Source of the DNA: an uncultured bacterium
GTDB lineage: Bacteria; Bacillota; Clostridia; Oscillospirales; Ruminococcaceae
DNA length: 10,722 nucleotides
Assembly: GCA_905214265.1 (NCBI GenBank)
Contig: CAJMLQ010000102.1
Coordinates: forward strand, 1 to 10,722
Direction of reading: 5' to 3'
Position numbers and translations under genes: made by a program
Shown here: one piece after another, positions 1 through 7,464 of the stretch
Layout of the letters: each line of letters opens with the position of its first letter
Numbering within the stretch: the first letter of the stretch is position 1
Notes under the pieces: generated by a model
The model's input: only the letters and a program-made list of their open reading frames with translations
Told to the model about the DNA's origin: nothing
The model's database searches: none

Positions 1-1067
1 TCCCCCAGAAGCAGTCCGAAGATCGTCAGGCAGGCGTTGTTGTTGGTGTGGACCGCATGCATCCCCTCGAAGCGCTCATCCACCAGACGCCGGGCGTCTG
101 CCCAGTTTTTGACCTCACCGGCATGCTCCAGCGCCCAGCAAACGTCCTTGGCCAAGGCACAGTCCGCCGGGATCTCCGTCAGGCCGATGCGCAGAGCTTC
201 CTCCGGACTGTCTGTGCAGAAGGCCGCCGCCTGGGCTGCGGCAAAGAACATCTCGCCGTAGATGCCGTTGCGCCGATGGGAAAGGTACGCGTCCCGCCAA
301 GCATATTCCGCCGCTCGCTCCGGGTTTCCGGCGCAGGCCCAGCCCCAGGGATCGCTGCGGATATCCGCCCCAATCCACTGCTGGTAGGGGTTGCCGACCG
401 CCCCGGCCTGGTCCGCCGGAATGCCTTTTTTCAGATTCTCCAGGGCGATCCACTCCGCTGTGCAAGCCTTATCCAGATGCTCGCTCCAGAACTGCCCCAC
501 GTCGGCCGTGGTGAAACCCGGGCCGTATTTTTCCAGGATCAGCAGGCCCAGAACGGTGTAGGTGATGTCGTCGTCCACCGCCACACCATCCATACCGTCT
601 CGGGTATAAGCGCTGCGGGGGCTTACGCCATACTGCTTATCATGGGGACGACGGACTACCGGCCAGTAATCGTTGGGAGGGAAGGGGATTCCGCCCTCTG
701 CCGCCAGCTCCTCCATATCCTTGGGTTGCCAGCCCTCCACCGGAACACCCAGCAAACAGGCGGCGAAACGCCCCAGCACCGCTCCGGCCATCCGGTCTGC
801 CAGCTCTGCGTCACCGGGCAGGGCCAACTTCCGGGGGCCTTGCGGACGCAGAGCCCGAATCTCCTCCAGGCCGTTAGGCTCCAGGACCGCCATTTTGGGG
901 TCAGGCGGGGTGGTGGAAAGGGCCTTCTGGGCCGCCTCCAGCGCCTCCCGGACCCCGGCGCAAATTTCCTCCGCCCGGTCTTCGCGCCCGTACTCGCAGG
1001 TCAGCCGCAGCCATTCCCGCAGCTCGTCAATTTTCTGATAGAAGTCATCGGTTTTTACATAGTTCAT
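1..1067 (-). CDS. ADP-ribosylglycohydrolase family protein (3' end beyond window)
   Basis: The reading frame is open from ATG at 1067 to the left edge (355 codons, no stop), so the C-terminus is missing. A GGAGGCG ribosome binding site lies 6 bases upstream. The first 90 or so residues are a helical, charged extension. The family core begins with GAVLGRFAACLLGVPVE (95-111), equivalent to the GxxxGDALGxPxE opening of ADP-ribosylglycohydrolases, followed by the acidic metal-site motif VDDDITYTVLGL (164-175). Further on come WIGADIRSDPWGWACAGNP and the NGIYGEMFFAAAQAAAF helix, both family-like. Near the visible end the second metal motif reads VHTNNNACLTIFGLLLG (339-355), where DraG-type enzymes have an Asp-rich DTDTNAA-like stretch. 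Family members remove ADP-ribose from proteins or act on related ribosyl substrates; the altered motif makes the substrate uncertain. Probably cytoplasmic. It is divergent from the AraC-type gene, which may regulate it (inference). Confidence 0.85.
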   Translation of the reverse strand, partial: MNYVKTDDFYQKIDELREWLRLTCEYGREDRAEEICAGVREALEAAQKALSTTPPDPKMAVLEPNGLEEIRALRPQGPRKLALPGDAELADRMAGAVLGRFAACLLGVPVEGWQPKDMEELAAEGGIPFPPNDYWPVVRRPHDKQYGVSPRSAYTRDGMDGVAVDDDITYTVLGLLILEKYGPGFTTADVGQFWSEHLDKACTAEWIALENLKKGIPADQAGAVGNPYQQWIGADIRSDPWGWACAGNPERAAEYAWRDAYLSHRRNGIYGEMFFAAAQAAAFCTDSPEEALRIGLTEIPADCALAKDVCWALEHAGEVKNWADARRLVDERFEGMHAVHTNNNACLTIFGLLLG

Positions 1068-1096
1068 CACAATCGCCTCCGCTGTTTTCACATGTC

Positions 1097-1125
1097 TTTA
1101 CAACTGGAACCCTTCCTGCTATACT
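1097..1125 (+). promoter_or_regulatory. Sigma-A type promoter of the AraC-family gene
   Basis: TTTACA at 1097-1102 and TATACT at 1120-1125 are separated by 17 bases, which predicts a start near 1132 and a leader of about 47 bases before the GTG codon at 1179. Each hexamer differs from consensus by one base. The -10 element lies inside the palindrome at 1118-1137. Confidence 0.7.
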
Positions 1126-1137
1126 TACTAGTATAGC
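1118..1137. promoter_or_regulatory. Palindrome over divergent -10 elements, candidate operator
   Basis: Arms GCTATACT (1118-1125) and AGTATAGC (1130-1137) are exact reverse complements around a 4-base centre. Each arm contains TATACT, so the site places a -10 hexamer on both strands: 1120-1125 for the plus gene and 1135-1130 for the minus gene. The minus-strand -10 has no good -35 at 16-18 bases (TGGAAA at the 17-base position), which would fit an activator-dependent promoter for the ADP-ribosylglycohydrolase gene. AraC proteins usually bind direct repeats, so another regulator, or chance from two opposed -10 boxes, is also possible. Confidence 0.45.
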
Positions 1138-1178
1138 GGATAAAATTGCGCATTTCCACGCAAAAAGGGGAGATTTCT

Positions 1179-2051
1179 GTGCAAAAACAAACAGTTTCTG
1201 GGGAATACCGCCTGACCTATGCGCCCTTCCGTTTTTTAGAGGACGCGTCGGTGCAGCCTTTTTACCTGGGGGCGGATACCCCTGCTCCAGGAGTCATTGA
1301 GGAGCTTCACTACCACGACGGCCTGGAGTTGGGAATCTGCGTGGAAGGGTCGGGAGTTTTTATCATAGACGGCGAGCCGCTGACCTTTTCCGCACCCTGC
1401 GCCACCATCCTCTATCCCCAGCAGTTTCACAAGGCACGGAGCGGCCTACTGCCCAGCCGCTGGTATTTCGCCACTTTCTGCCCGGAGCTGCTGCTGCCGG
1501 ATCTGGGGGCCAAGGCCAGTCACGAACTGTTCTCCCCCAAAAGCGTCCCACCGGAACTGAGCCTTTTGGGACCGGACACGGTTTTGTACCAGCTGATTTT
1601 TCAAATCGTCGAAGAAATGCGCAGCCGCCCGCCTTTGTTTCTCGAATGCATCCGCGGACTTCTGCAGGCCCTGGTGGTCACCCACAGCCGGATGCTGGAC
1701 CAGTCGGAGAGCATCCCCCGCCGGAACCGCAACCGGGTGGGGCCAGTGGTCAGCTATATCAGCCAGCATTTCCGGGAGGAGCTGACCATTCCGGACATTG
1801 CCGGGCAGTTCCGCGTCAGCGAGACCACCCTCCGCCGATGGTTTTGGGAGGCTCTGCGCACCACACCCCTGGATTACCTCCACAAGGTGCGCCTATCCGC
1901 TGCCTGTTCCCTGCTTCGGGCTGGTGAGCTGCCAGTACTGGAGATCGCCATGGCAGTGGGGTATAATTCCCTTTCCAGCTTTCACCGGCAATTCCAGCGG
2001 ATCTACGGCTGCTCGCCCACGGAATACGTCCGCAGCGCTGCAGAAGGCTAA
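1179..2051 (+). CDS. AraC family transcriptional regulator with N-terminal cupin domain
   Basis: This is a 290-residue protein of typical AraC-family length. The GTG at 1179 is chosen because AAAGGGGAG lies 6-7 bases before it; a TTG at 1146 in the same frame has no such site. Residues about 35-95 form the ligand-sensing cupin half, with the HYHDGLELGICVEGSGVFIIDGE pattern. Residues 193-285 are the double helix-turn-helix DNA-binding domain. The first helix pair is LTIPDIAGQFRVSETTLRRWF. The second carries the family signature IAMAVGYNSLSSFHRQFQ followed by GCSPTEYVR. It probably senses a small molecule and controls the divergent ADP-ribosylglycohydrolase gene, itself, or both (inference from arrangement). 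Its stop is only 5 bases from the stop of the convergent nucleotidyltransferase gene, with no terminator between them, so transcripts from both sides should overlap. Confidence 0.92.
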   Translation: MQKQTVSGEYRLTYAPFRFLEDASVQPFYLGADTPAPGVIEELHYHDGLELGICVEGSGVFIIDGEPLTFSAPCATILYPQQFHKARSGLLPSRWYFATFCPELLLPDLGAKASHELFSPKSVPPELSLLGPDTVLYQLIFQIVEEMRSRPPLFLECIRGLLQALVVTHSRMLDQSESIPRRNRNRVGPVVSYISQHFREELTIPDIAGQFRVSETTLRRWFWEALRTTPLDYLHKVRLSAACSLLRAGELPVLEIAMAVGYNSLSSFHRQFQRIYGCSPTEYVRSAAEG

Positions 2052-2056
2052 AATCG

Positions 2057-2707
2057 TCAGCATTCCTCCAGACAGACCCGGCAGTAACGCAGCAGCAGAG
2101 CGGTTCCCTCCTCCAAGCTGGCCGCCCCCTCCCGGCAGCAGCGCAGAACTTCCCGGTCGATCCCAGAGCTCTGGGCGAGAAGTGGTTCCAATCGCCCCTC
2201 ATAGGTCCCAGTCCGAAGAAAATGCCTGGCTGCCGCCAAAAATCTTGCTGCCTTAAAGGAAGCAGCCAATTTCTCCGGACTAGGAGAGCCATAAATCTCC
2301 CGGTGGCAGATCTCGTGGAAAAGATTTGCCGCTCCAATGGCCGTACTTTCCCGAATATCCGCCTCTGTGGGAAGCGAAACCAATTGGGCCAAGTCTCCGG
2401 CAAGGGGCTGCGTGTCGCAATACAATCCAAAAAGGTCGAATTTGGGCCAGTTCCGCAGCTCCTCCAGCCCGCAGAGAAACCCGCAGGGCCGGGGACTGGA
2501 CGGCATTTTTATCAGCAGGCTGCGGTAACGTGCCAAATCGGAAAATTCCAGCCGATCCAGTACCAGGACCACATCCAGATCGCTGCCCGGGCGCTCCTCC
2601 TCCCGGCGGCGGCTGCCTTGAAGCCCCAGAAACCGGATCCGCCCGGCAAACGCGGATTCCAGCAGGGGCCGGAACTGCTCCAGCCACCCGGCCGTTTGTT
2701 CCTTCAT
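2057..2707 (-). CDS. Nucleotidyltransferase domain protein, last gene of exporter operon
   Basis: This 216-residue protein has a minimal polymerase-beta-type nucleotidyltransferase fold. FLGLQGSRRREEERPGSDLDVVLVLD (26-51) contains the GS motif (G31, S32) and the metal-binding pair D43 and D45. WPKFDLFGLYCDTQPL (87-102) probably supplies the third strand of the core. From about residue 120 it is helical (IGAANLFHEICHREIYG, LAASFKAARFLAAARHFLRTG), resembling the helical C-terminal partner domains of this superfamily. Relatives include drug-modifying enzymes (aminoglycoside and lincosamide types) and MNT-HEPN toxin-antitoxin proteins, but the substrate cannot be told here. ATG at 2707 follows AAAGGAGG with a 6-base gap. 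The gene starts 12 bases after the second permease stops, so it is almost certainly the fourth cistron of the exporter operon and shares its control. Confidence 0.85.
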   Translation of the reverse strand: MKEQTAGWLEQFRPLLESAFAGRIRFLGLQGSRRREEERPGSDLDVVLVLDRLEFSDLARYRSLLIKMPSSPRPCGFLCGLEELRNWPKFDLFGLYCDTQPLAGDLAQLVSLPTEADIRESTAIGAANLFHEICHREIYGSPSPEKLAASFKAARFLAAARHFLRTGTYEGRLEPLLAQSSGIDREVLRCCREGAASLEEGTALLLRYCRVCLEEC

Positions 2708-2719
2708 AAAATTCCTCCT

Positions 2720-3496
2720 TTACGAACCAGTAGAGCGATAGTGCCGCACCCCGAACCTCCAAAGCGCATAGCAGGGGATCAAAAATGCCAGCGACATCAG
2801 AGGAGCCAGAGCATACCAGAGGCTACCGCTGCGTCCCAACACAAAAAGTAGGGGGTAATACTGCACCAGCGCCAGCGGGACCACAAAAGTATAAAATTTC
2901 AGCATCGTCCTCCCATAAACGGAAAGAGGATACGCGCCGAATTCCCGACCGCCGTCGGTGAAAATGTTCAGGAACTCCAGCCCCTCCAGGGTGAAGAAGC
3001 TCAAGGAGGCGTACACCACAAACAACCCAGAGAACAGTACTGTCCCACCGGCGATCATCAGGAACAGCACACCCACCCTCGGAAGCGTCCAGTCCACTCC
3101 GCTGGCCGGTATCGCGTAGCAGAATACCAGCACTGCCTGAAGGAAGCGCCCCAACCGGGTGAATTCGATCTTGGAGGCCAAGATTTGGAACACCAGTCCC
3201 CGAGGCCGCACCAGAATCCGGTCGAACTCCCCATTGCCGATCATCTGCGGAAAGGTGTCGAACCCGCGCACAAAGCACTCTGCCAGTGAAAAAGCCAGCA
3301 ACACCGTCCCGAAGCAGAGCAGGACCTCTGGAAAGGTGAAACCCTCCACCTGGTGAAACCGGTCGAAGAGAAAATAGACCGTGAGAAATGAGGAAAATGC
3401 CCCCAGAAACTGCCCGAAAATGGTCATCCAAAAGGATGCCTTATGCTGCATTGTGCTTCGCAGGTGAATGGTAAAATATCTCCAAAACAGTCTCAT
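2720..3496 (-). CDS. ABC-2 type exporter permease (COG3694-like)
   Basis: This 258-residue membrane protein has about six hydrophobic segments (near 22-44, 55-75, 117-133, 140-165, 200-220 and 225-245). The motif GNGEFDRILVRPR (87-99), between early membrane segments, is characteristic of the DUF990/COG3694 permease family, in which a G-x-x-D-x-x-L-x-R-P-x stretch follows the second helix pair. It forms the membrane channel with the permease encoded just upstream, powered by the ATPase gene of the same operon; the exported substrate is unknown. ATG at 3496 is chosen because it follows the upstream stop by only 2 bases, with GGGAGG at its own spacing, and because the protein then begins with the family-like MRLFWRYFTIHLR. 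The open frame continues upstream to 4081, but that part overlaps the other permease and is not homologous to anything expected. The gene ends 12 bases before the nucleotidyltransferase. Confidence 0.85.
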   Translation of the reverse strand: MRLFWRYFTIHLRSTMQHKASFWMTIFGQFLGAFSSFLTVYFLFDRFHQVEGFTFPEVLLCFGTVLLAFSLAECFVRGFDTFPQMIGNGEFDRILVRPRGLVFQILASKIEFTRLGRFLQAVLVFCYAIPASGVDWTLPRVGVLFLMIAGGTVLFSGLFVVYASLSFFTLEGLEFLNIFTDGGREFGAYPLSVYGRTMLKFYTFVVPLALVQYYPLLFVLGRSGSLWYALAPLMSLAFLIPCYALWRFGVRHYRSTGS

Positions 3497-3498
3497 CC

Positions 3499-4311
3499 TC
3501 AGCCTCCCTGCACCACGACGCGCCGCAGCGCCCGCCGCATCAGAACCCTGCCCAGCAGAACCAATGCGGCCAGCCAGACTCCCTGCAGCCCGATTCGGAC
3601 AAGGGCATTCCTGCCGCCGATATCCCCGCTGTAGACCCGGAAGGGCACGTTCTGAATAGCCGCGAAGGGCAGCAGTTCCAGCACCTTCCGCAGACCGTCC
3701 GGCAAAAACGGCAGCGGCAGAAGCTGGCCGGAAAGAAAGTCCATCAGCGACATGGCCACGATCTGCAGGCCTCTGGGCGAAATTGTGTAAAAGGACAGGA
3801 TGTATACCAGCATCGTGCAGGCCACCATGACCAGCAGCCCCAGGACCATGGAAAGCAGGAAAGGCACAAGGGTCCACCACTCTGCCGGAGGCCCCAACCG
3901 AAAGGGCTCCGGCAGCAGCGCCGCCACCAACAGGACTGGAACGCAGCGCAGCGCAGCCCGAACCACCCGTGCCGCCACGCTGCGGGAAAACCAGATGGCG
4001 TATAAATCCACCGGCCGGCAGAGTTCGTAGGCAATGTTGCCGTCTGTAATGGCGGCAAAAATGTCGTTTTCGAAAAACCAAGTCATGTATAGGGCCAAAA
4101 ACGCCTGCTGAAGCCAGGTGTACGACACCAGTGCGGAGAAATCCATAGGCAGCGCCCCAGGGTCCGCCCGGTAAAACGCCCGGTACAGCAGGATCAGCAG
4201 AAACCCCCAGGCAAATTGGGTGGCCAGCCCGGCCAGCGCCGCTGCCCGATACTGAAGGCCGTTTAAAAAGCGCATCCGGAACAGGGATACATACTTTCGC
4301 AGCTCGTTCAT
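3499..4311 (-). CDS. ABC-2 type exporter permease (COG4587-like)
   Basis: This 270-residue membrane protein has about six transmembrane stretches (near 24-44, 62-80, 112-136, 146-172, 178-200 and 236-256). FENDIFAAITDGNIAYELCRPVDLY (80-104) is the counterpart of the G-x-x-D-x-L-x-R-P loop in the partner permease and is typical of the COG4587 family. The start at 4311 follows GGAGG with 4 bases between (GGAGGACGT then ATG), and the ATPase gene stops 9 bases upstream, so translation is likely coupled. Two dissimilar permeases plus one ATPase form the standard heteromeric exporter of this group. The substrate is not evident. The family annotation (uncharacterised ABC-2 exporter) is secure; a role in drug or peptide efflux is inference. 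Confidence 0.87.
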   Translation of the reverse strand: MNELRKYVSLFRMRFLNGLQYRAAALAGLATQFAWGFLLILLYRAFYRADPGALPMDFSALVSYTWLQQAFLALYMTWFFENDIFAAITDGNIAYELCRPVDLYAIWFSRSVAARVVRAALRCVPVLLVAALLPEPFRLGPPAEWWTLVPFLLSMVLGLLVMVACTMLVYILSFYTISPRGLQIVAMSLMDFLSGQLLPLPFLPDGLRKVLELLPFAAIQNVPFRVYSGDIGGRNALVRIGLQGVWLAALVLLGRVLMRRALRRVVVQGG

Positions 4312-4320
4312 ACGTCCTCC

Positions 4321-5298
4321 CTAAATCTGATACTCCCGGTACAGCCCGGCTACGATCTCATCTATGGGCATCTCTTCAACGGAAAGGTCCTGCACCTCCA
4401 CCCTCTCCGACAGCCAGCGGATGGCATCTGCTGCAGAGAGCTGTACCGTATCCAGCTCTAACGCCGCTTGGCCTCCGACGCTTTCCGGAAGCAGCTTCAG
4501 CCCTCCGCAAAGTGGAGGCATCTCTCCCGTGTACTGCAGCCGGATGGTTTTTCCGCCGGAAAAGTGCCGCTTCAGATCCTCCAGCTGCCCGTCCAGAAGA
4601 ATTTTCCCTTTTCCGATCAGGAGGATTCGCCGGGCCAGGGCTTCGATGTCCTGCATATCGTGAGTGGTAAGAATGACCGTCGTCCCCCGACGCCGATTCA
4701 GGTCCAGAATAAAGCTCCGAACTGCCAGCTTGGAGACCGCGTCCAAGCCAATGGTAGGCTCATCCAGAAACAGCACCTTGGGGCTGTGGAGCAGGGACGC
4801 CGCGATCTCGCAGCGCATACGCTGGCCCAAAGAAAGCTGGCGGGTGGGCGTCCGGACGATGTCCTCCAGCTTGAGCAGCGTCACCAGCTCCTCAAAGTTT
4901 CGGCGATATTCCGCCTCCGGGACCCGGTAAATATCCCGAAGCAGTTCAAAGGAGTCGATGACCGGCACGTCCCACCAGAGCTGCGACCTCTGCCCAAAAA
5001 CGACGCCGATTTCCTGAACGTGGGCCGTTCGTTCCCTCCATGGACAGCGGCCATTGACCACGCACCGGCCGCTGTCCGGCGTCAGAATTCCGCTGAGCAC
5101 CTTGATCGTGCTGCTCTTCCCGGCGCCGTTAGGCCCGATGTAACCGACCATTTCCCCGTCCGGAATGGTAAAGGAGATGTCATCCAGGGCCTGTATGACC
5201 TTGTACTCCCGCTTCCATAGCGACCGCACGGCAGCCTTCATCCCCGCCTCCCGGCGGGCGCCCCGGAACGACTTGCAGATGTGTTCCACTGTGATCAT
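4321..5298 (-). CDS. ABC-2 exporter ATP-binding protein (COG4586-like)
   Basis: This 325-residue ATPase subunit energises the two permeases encoded downstream. Motifs in order: Walker A GPNGAGKS (55-62), Q-loop VFGQRSQLWWDVPVIDSF (from about 100), ABC signature LSLGQ (155-159), Walker B VLFLDEPTIGLD (175-186) and switch histidine in TTHD (213). The GQRSQLWWD stretch and the insertion before the nucleotide-binding core (FRGARREAGMKAAVRSLWKREYK) are typical of the COG4586 group rather than of common drug-exporter ATPases. The last 80 or so residues are a regulatory tail. There are two candidate ATGs: the one at 5304 touches the AGGAGG site, whereas 5298 has a 6-base gap, so 5298 is preferred. 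It is the first gene of the operon, preceded by a leader peptide and a terminator hairpin. Confidence 0.92.
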   Translation of the reverse strand: MITVEHICKSFRGARREAGMKAAVRSLWKREYKVIQALDDISFTIPDGEMVGYIGPNGAGKSSTIKVLSGILTPDSGRCVVNGRCPWRERTAHVQEIGVVFGQRSQLWWDVPVIDSFELLRDIYRVPEAEYRRNFEELVTLLKLEDIVRTPTRQLSLGQRMRCEIAASLLHSPKVLFLDEPTIGLDAVSKLAVRSFILDLNRRRGTTVILTTHDMQDIEALARRILLIGKGKILLDGQLEDLKRHFSGGKTIRLQYTGEMPPLCGGLKLLPESVGGQAALELDTVQLSAADAIRWLSERVEVQDLSVEEMPIDEIVAGLYREYQI

Positions 5299-5320
5299 TT
5301 TCATCCTCCTTTTGGCAGAA

Positions 5321-5354
5321 AAAAGCGCCTCCGACCAGAGTCAGAGGCGCTTTT
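5321..5354 (-). terminator. Intrinsic terminator inside the operon leader (candidate attenuator)
   Basis: On the minus strand AAAAGCGCCTC (5354-5344) pairs with GAGGCGCTTTT (5331-5321), and the inner TGAC/GTCGG bases extend the stem with one mismatch. Six U residues follow (5324-5319). It lies between the promoter and the first exporter gene, 8 bases before the AGGAGG of that gene, so it would stop transcription of the operon unless disrupted. Its 5' arm contains TCTGACT (5345-5339), complementary to AGTCAGA inside the leader-peptide gene (5400-5394), which gives a possible antiterminator pairing. Confidence 0.75.
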
Positions 5355-5370
5355 CCGCAAACTTCCGTCT

Positions 5371-5421
5371 TTACTCTCGCGAAAAAGTGACCGTCTGACT
5401 GAAAACAAACCGTTTCTTCAT
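5371..5421 (-). CDS. Leader peptide MKKRFVFSQTVTFSRE of the exporter operon
   Basis: A 16-codon open frame starts at ATG 5421, with AAGGAG at 5435-5430 and an 8-base gap, and ends at TAA 5371-5373. It begins about 28 bases after the predicted transcription start and ends 17 bases before the terminator stem. AAGGAGTGACC (5435-5425), covering its ribosome binding site, can pair with GGTCACTTTTT (5392-5382) within its coding region, with two G-U pairs. Codons for Ser-Gln-Thr contain AGTCAGA, which can pair with the terminator arm. The peptide has a basic start, a hydrophobic-aromatic middle and no membrane span. Its likely job is ribosome stalling in cis rather than a free function. It could be a chance frame, but the strong binding site, promoter and terminator together argue otherwise. 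Confidence 0.65.
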   Translation of the reverse strand: MKKRFVFSQTVTFSRE

Positions 5422-5455
5422 TTTGGTCACTCCTTTCGCACATGTAAGGGCATTT

Positions 5456-5484
5456 ATTATACCATGGGTATCCAATTCTGTCAA
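5456..5484 (-). promoter_or_regulatory. Consensus sigma-A promoter of the exporter operon
   Basis: TTGACA (5484-5479) and TATAAT (5461-5456) are both exact consensus with a 17-base spacer, and the bases just before the -10 read TGG, giving an extended -10. Transcription should start near 5449. So strong a promoter in front of a terminator suggests that control happens after initiation. Confidence 0.9.
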
Positions 5485-5530
5485 GAAAAACCTAATTTTT
5501 CCCACCATTCTTCCTTTTTTAGCAAAAGAA

Positions 5531-5556
5531 AAGCACCCCCTTAAAACAGGGGGTGC
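5531..5556 (-). terminator. Intrinsic terminator of the sugar-importer ATPase gene
   Basis: On the minus strand GCACCCCCT (5556-5548) pairs perfectly with AGGGGGTGC (5541-5533) across a 6-base loop, followed by a T-rich tail (TTTTCTTTT). It begins 14 bases after the stop at 5570 and separates this gene from the exporter operon promoter. Confidence 0.85.
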
Positions 5557-5569
5557 AGTTTTGCAGTAA

Positions 5570-6691
<1,122 letters not shown>

Positions 6692-6734
6692 AAATGGACC
6701 TCCTAATTTTTCTCATGGTTTTTACCTTGATATA

Positions 6735-6743
6735 ATAATAGCA
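6735..6743 (-). promoter_or_regulatory. Possible extended -10 of the ugpC gene
   Basis: TGCTATTAT (6743-6735) has an extended -10 form and lies about 45 bases before the start codon in an AT-rich leader. The -35 position, 17 bases upstream, reads TATGCA, a poor match. Readthrough from the DUF4830 gene is the alternative, since only a weak AT-rich hairpin (AAAATC/GATTTT, 6819-6833) lies between them. Confidence 0.35.
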
Positions 6744-6832
6744 AATTTTTCTCCCCATGCATAGTTCTTTATTACCCAAACTTTAAAAAATCTATTTGTG
6801 TATATTGCCCACTCCCAGAAAATCGAAGATTT

Positions 6833-7327
6833 TTAAGCGTTTTTGAACATTTTTGTTATATTACTGCCTAATTTATCCGATTTTCTTTCATTATCGCTGG
6901 ATTTATGCGAAAACCCATGCATAAATCCCCCCAACGCGATGGAACAGACATCTCCGCCGATGATTTTTCCTTCAAAAATCAGCAAATTCGCACGAATTCC
7001 TTCCGGATAGTTTGGATAATTCGTCACGATATACTGGTAGCGCTCCACCTCTTTTCCCGCATATTTTTGCAGATCAAAACCCTGTTCCAGCTGAATTTGA
7101 TTGTAAGTTTGATAGACTGCGTCAAATACCGCCGGAATCCGAATGGTTTCCCGCAGATAGGCCTCTCCCAGCTCCCAGCCGAAGCCTTCCAAGAATTGAC
7201 GCCTTTCCAAATCGCTGCTGCCCGGGAGGGACGACTCCCTGCCACCGGTAAACAGCAGCAGCACCGCCGTCAGAACAGGAATCAGAATCAGCCACCATTT
7301 GCGTTTCCCTTTCAGAGAAATAACCAT
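6833..7327 (-). CDS. DUF4830 domain protein, membrane-anchored
   Basis: This is a 164-residue protein with a basic start and a single hydrophobic segment (WWLILIPVLTAVLLLF, 11-26), giving an outside-facing protein anchored at its N-terminus. Residues about 42-140 match my memory of DUF4830: FLEGFGWELGEA opening, IRIPAVFDAVYQTYNQIQLEQGFDLQKYAGK, VERYQYIVTNYPNYPEGIRANLLIFEGKIIGGDVCS and GGFMHGF closing. The function is unknown; the family is frequent in Clostridia. The last 25 residues (SHKSSDNERKSDKLGSNITKMFKNA) are a polar tail outside the domain. The start at 7327 is used because GGGAGG lies 9 bases upstream; AAGGA directly touching the ATG is too close. It lies 137 bases after the EF-G-like gene with a GC-rich hairpin between, so it probably has its own weak promoter or depends on readthrough. 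Confidence 0.8.
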   Translation of the reverse strand: MVISLKGKRKWWLILIPVLTAVLLLFTGGRESSLPGSSDLERRQFLEGFGWELGEAYLRETIRIPAVFDAVYQTYNQIQLEQGFDLQKYAGKEVERYQYIVTNYPNYPEGIRANLLIFEGKIIGGDVCSIALGGFMHGFSHKSSDNERKSDKLGSNITKMFKNA

Positions 7328-7426
7328 TCCTTAACGCCTCCCATGCCGCATAGTCTGCAGACGCATTCGCACCTGCCCCTTTGATTTTATGCGGTACTGC
7401 TCCGGTTCATTCCCGGATGGCGCAAA

Positions 7427-7448
7427 CGGGGCGGCATGCGCCGCCCCG
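7427..7448 (-). terminator. GC-rich hairpin after the EF-G-like gene, probable terminator
   Basis: CGGGGCGGC (7427-7435) and GCCGCCCCG (7440-7448) pair perfectly over a 4-base loop, starting 16 bases after the stop at 7465. On the minus strand only three Ts follow (GTTTGCG), so termination may be partial. The hairpin also resembles a short repeat-type stem. Confidence 0.55.
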
Positions 7449-7464
7449 CATTTATTGTAATCGG

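Noticed and set aside
48..1136. 362-codon plus-strand open frame across the ADP-ribosylglycohydrolase gene
   Set aside because: It is antisense to a frame with clear family motifs. Its own translation has no recognisable domain and low complexity typical of the opposite strand of GC-rich genes.
1816..2430. Minus-strand open frame bridging the AraC and nucleotidyltransferase genes
   Set aside because: It lies out of frame with both real genes and shows no recognisable domain.
3497..4081. Extension of the COG3694-like permease upstream to 4081
   Set aside because: The added part overlaps the other permease in a different frame and looks unlike any membrane protein; the start at 3496 sits 2 bases after the preceding stop and begins with a family-like N-terminus.
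7328..7464. Promoter for the DUF4830 gene
   Set aside because: TAAAAT appears in the gap but the matching -35 position (GAATGA) is poor; I did not find a pair worth listing.
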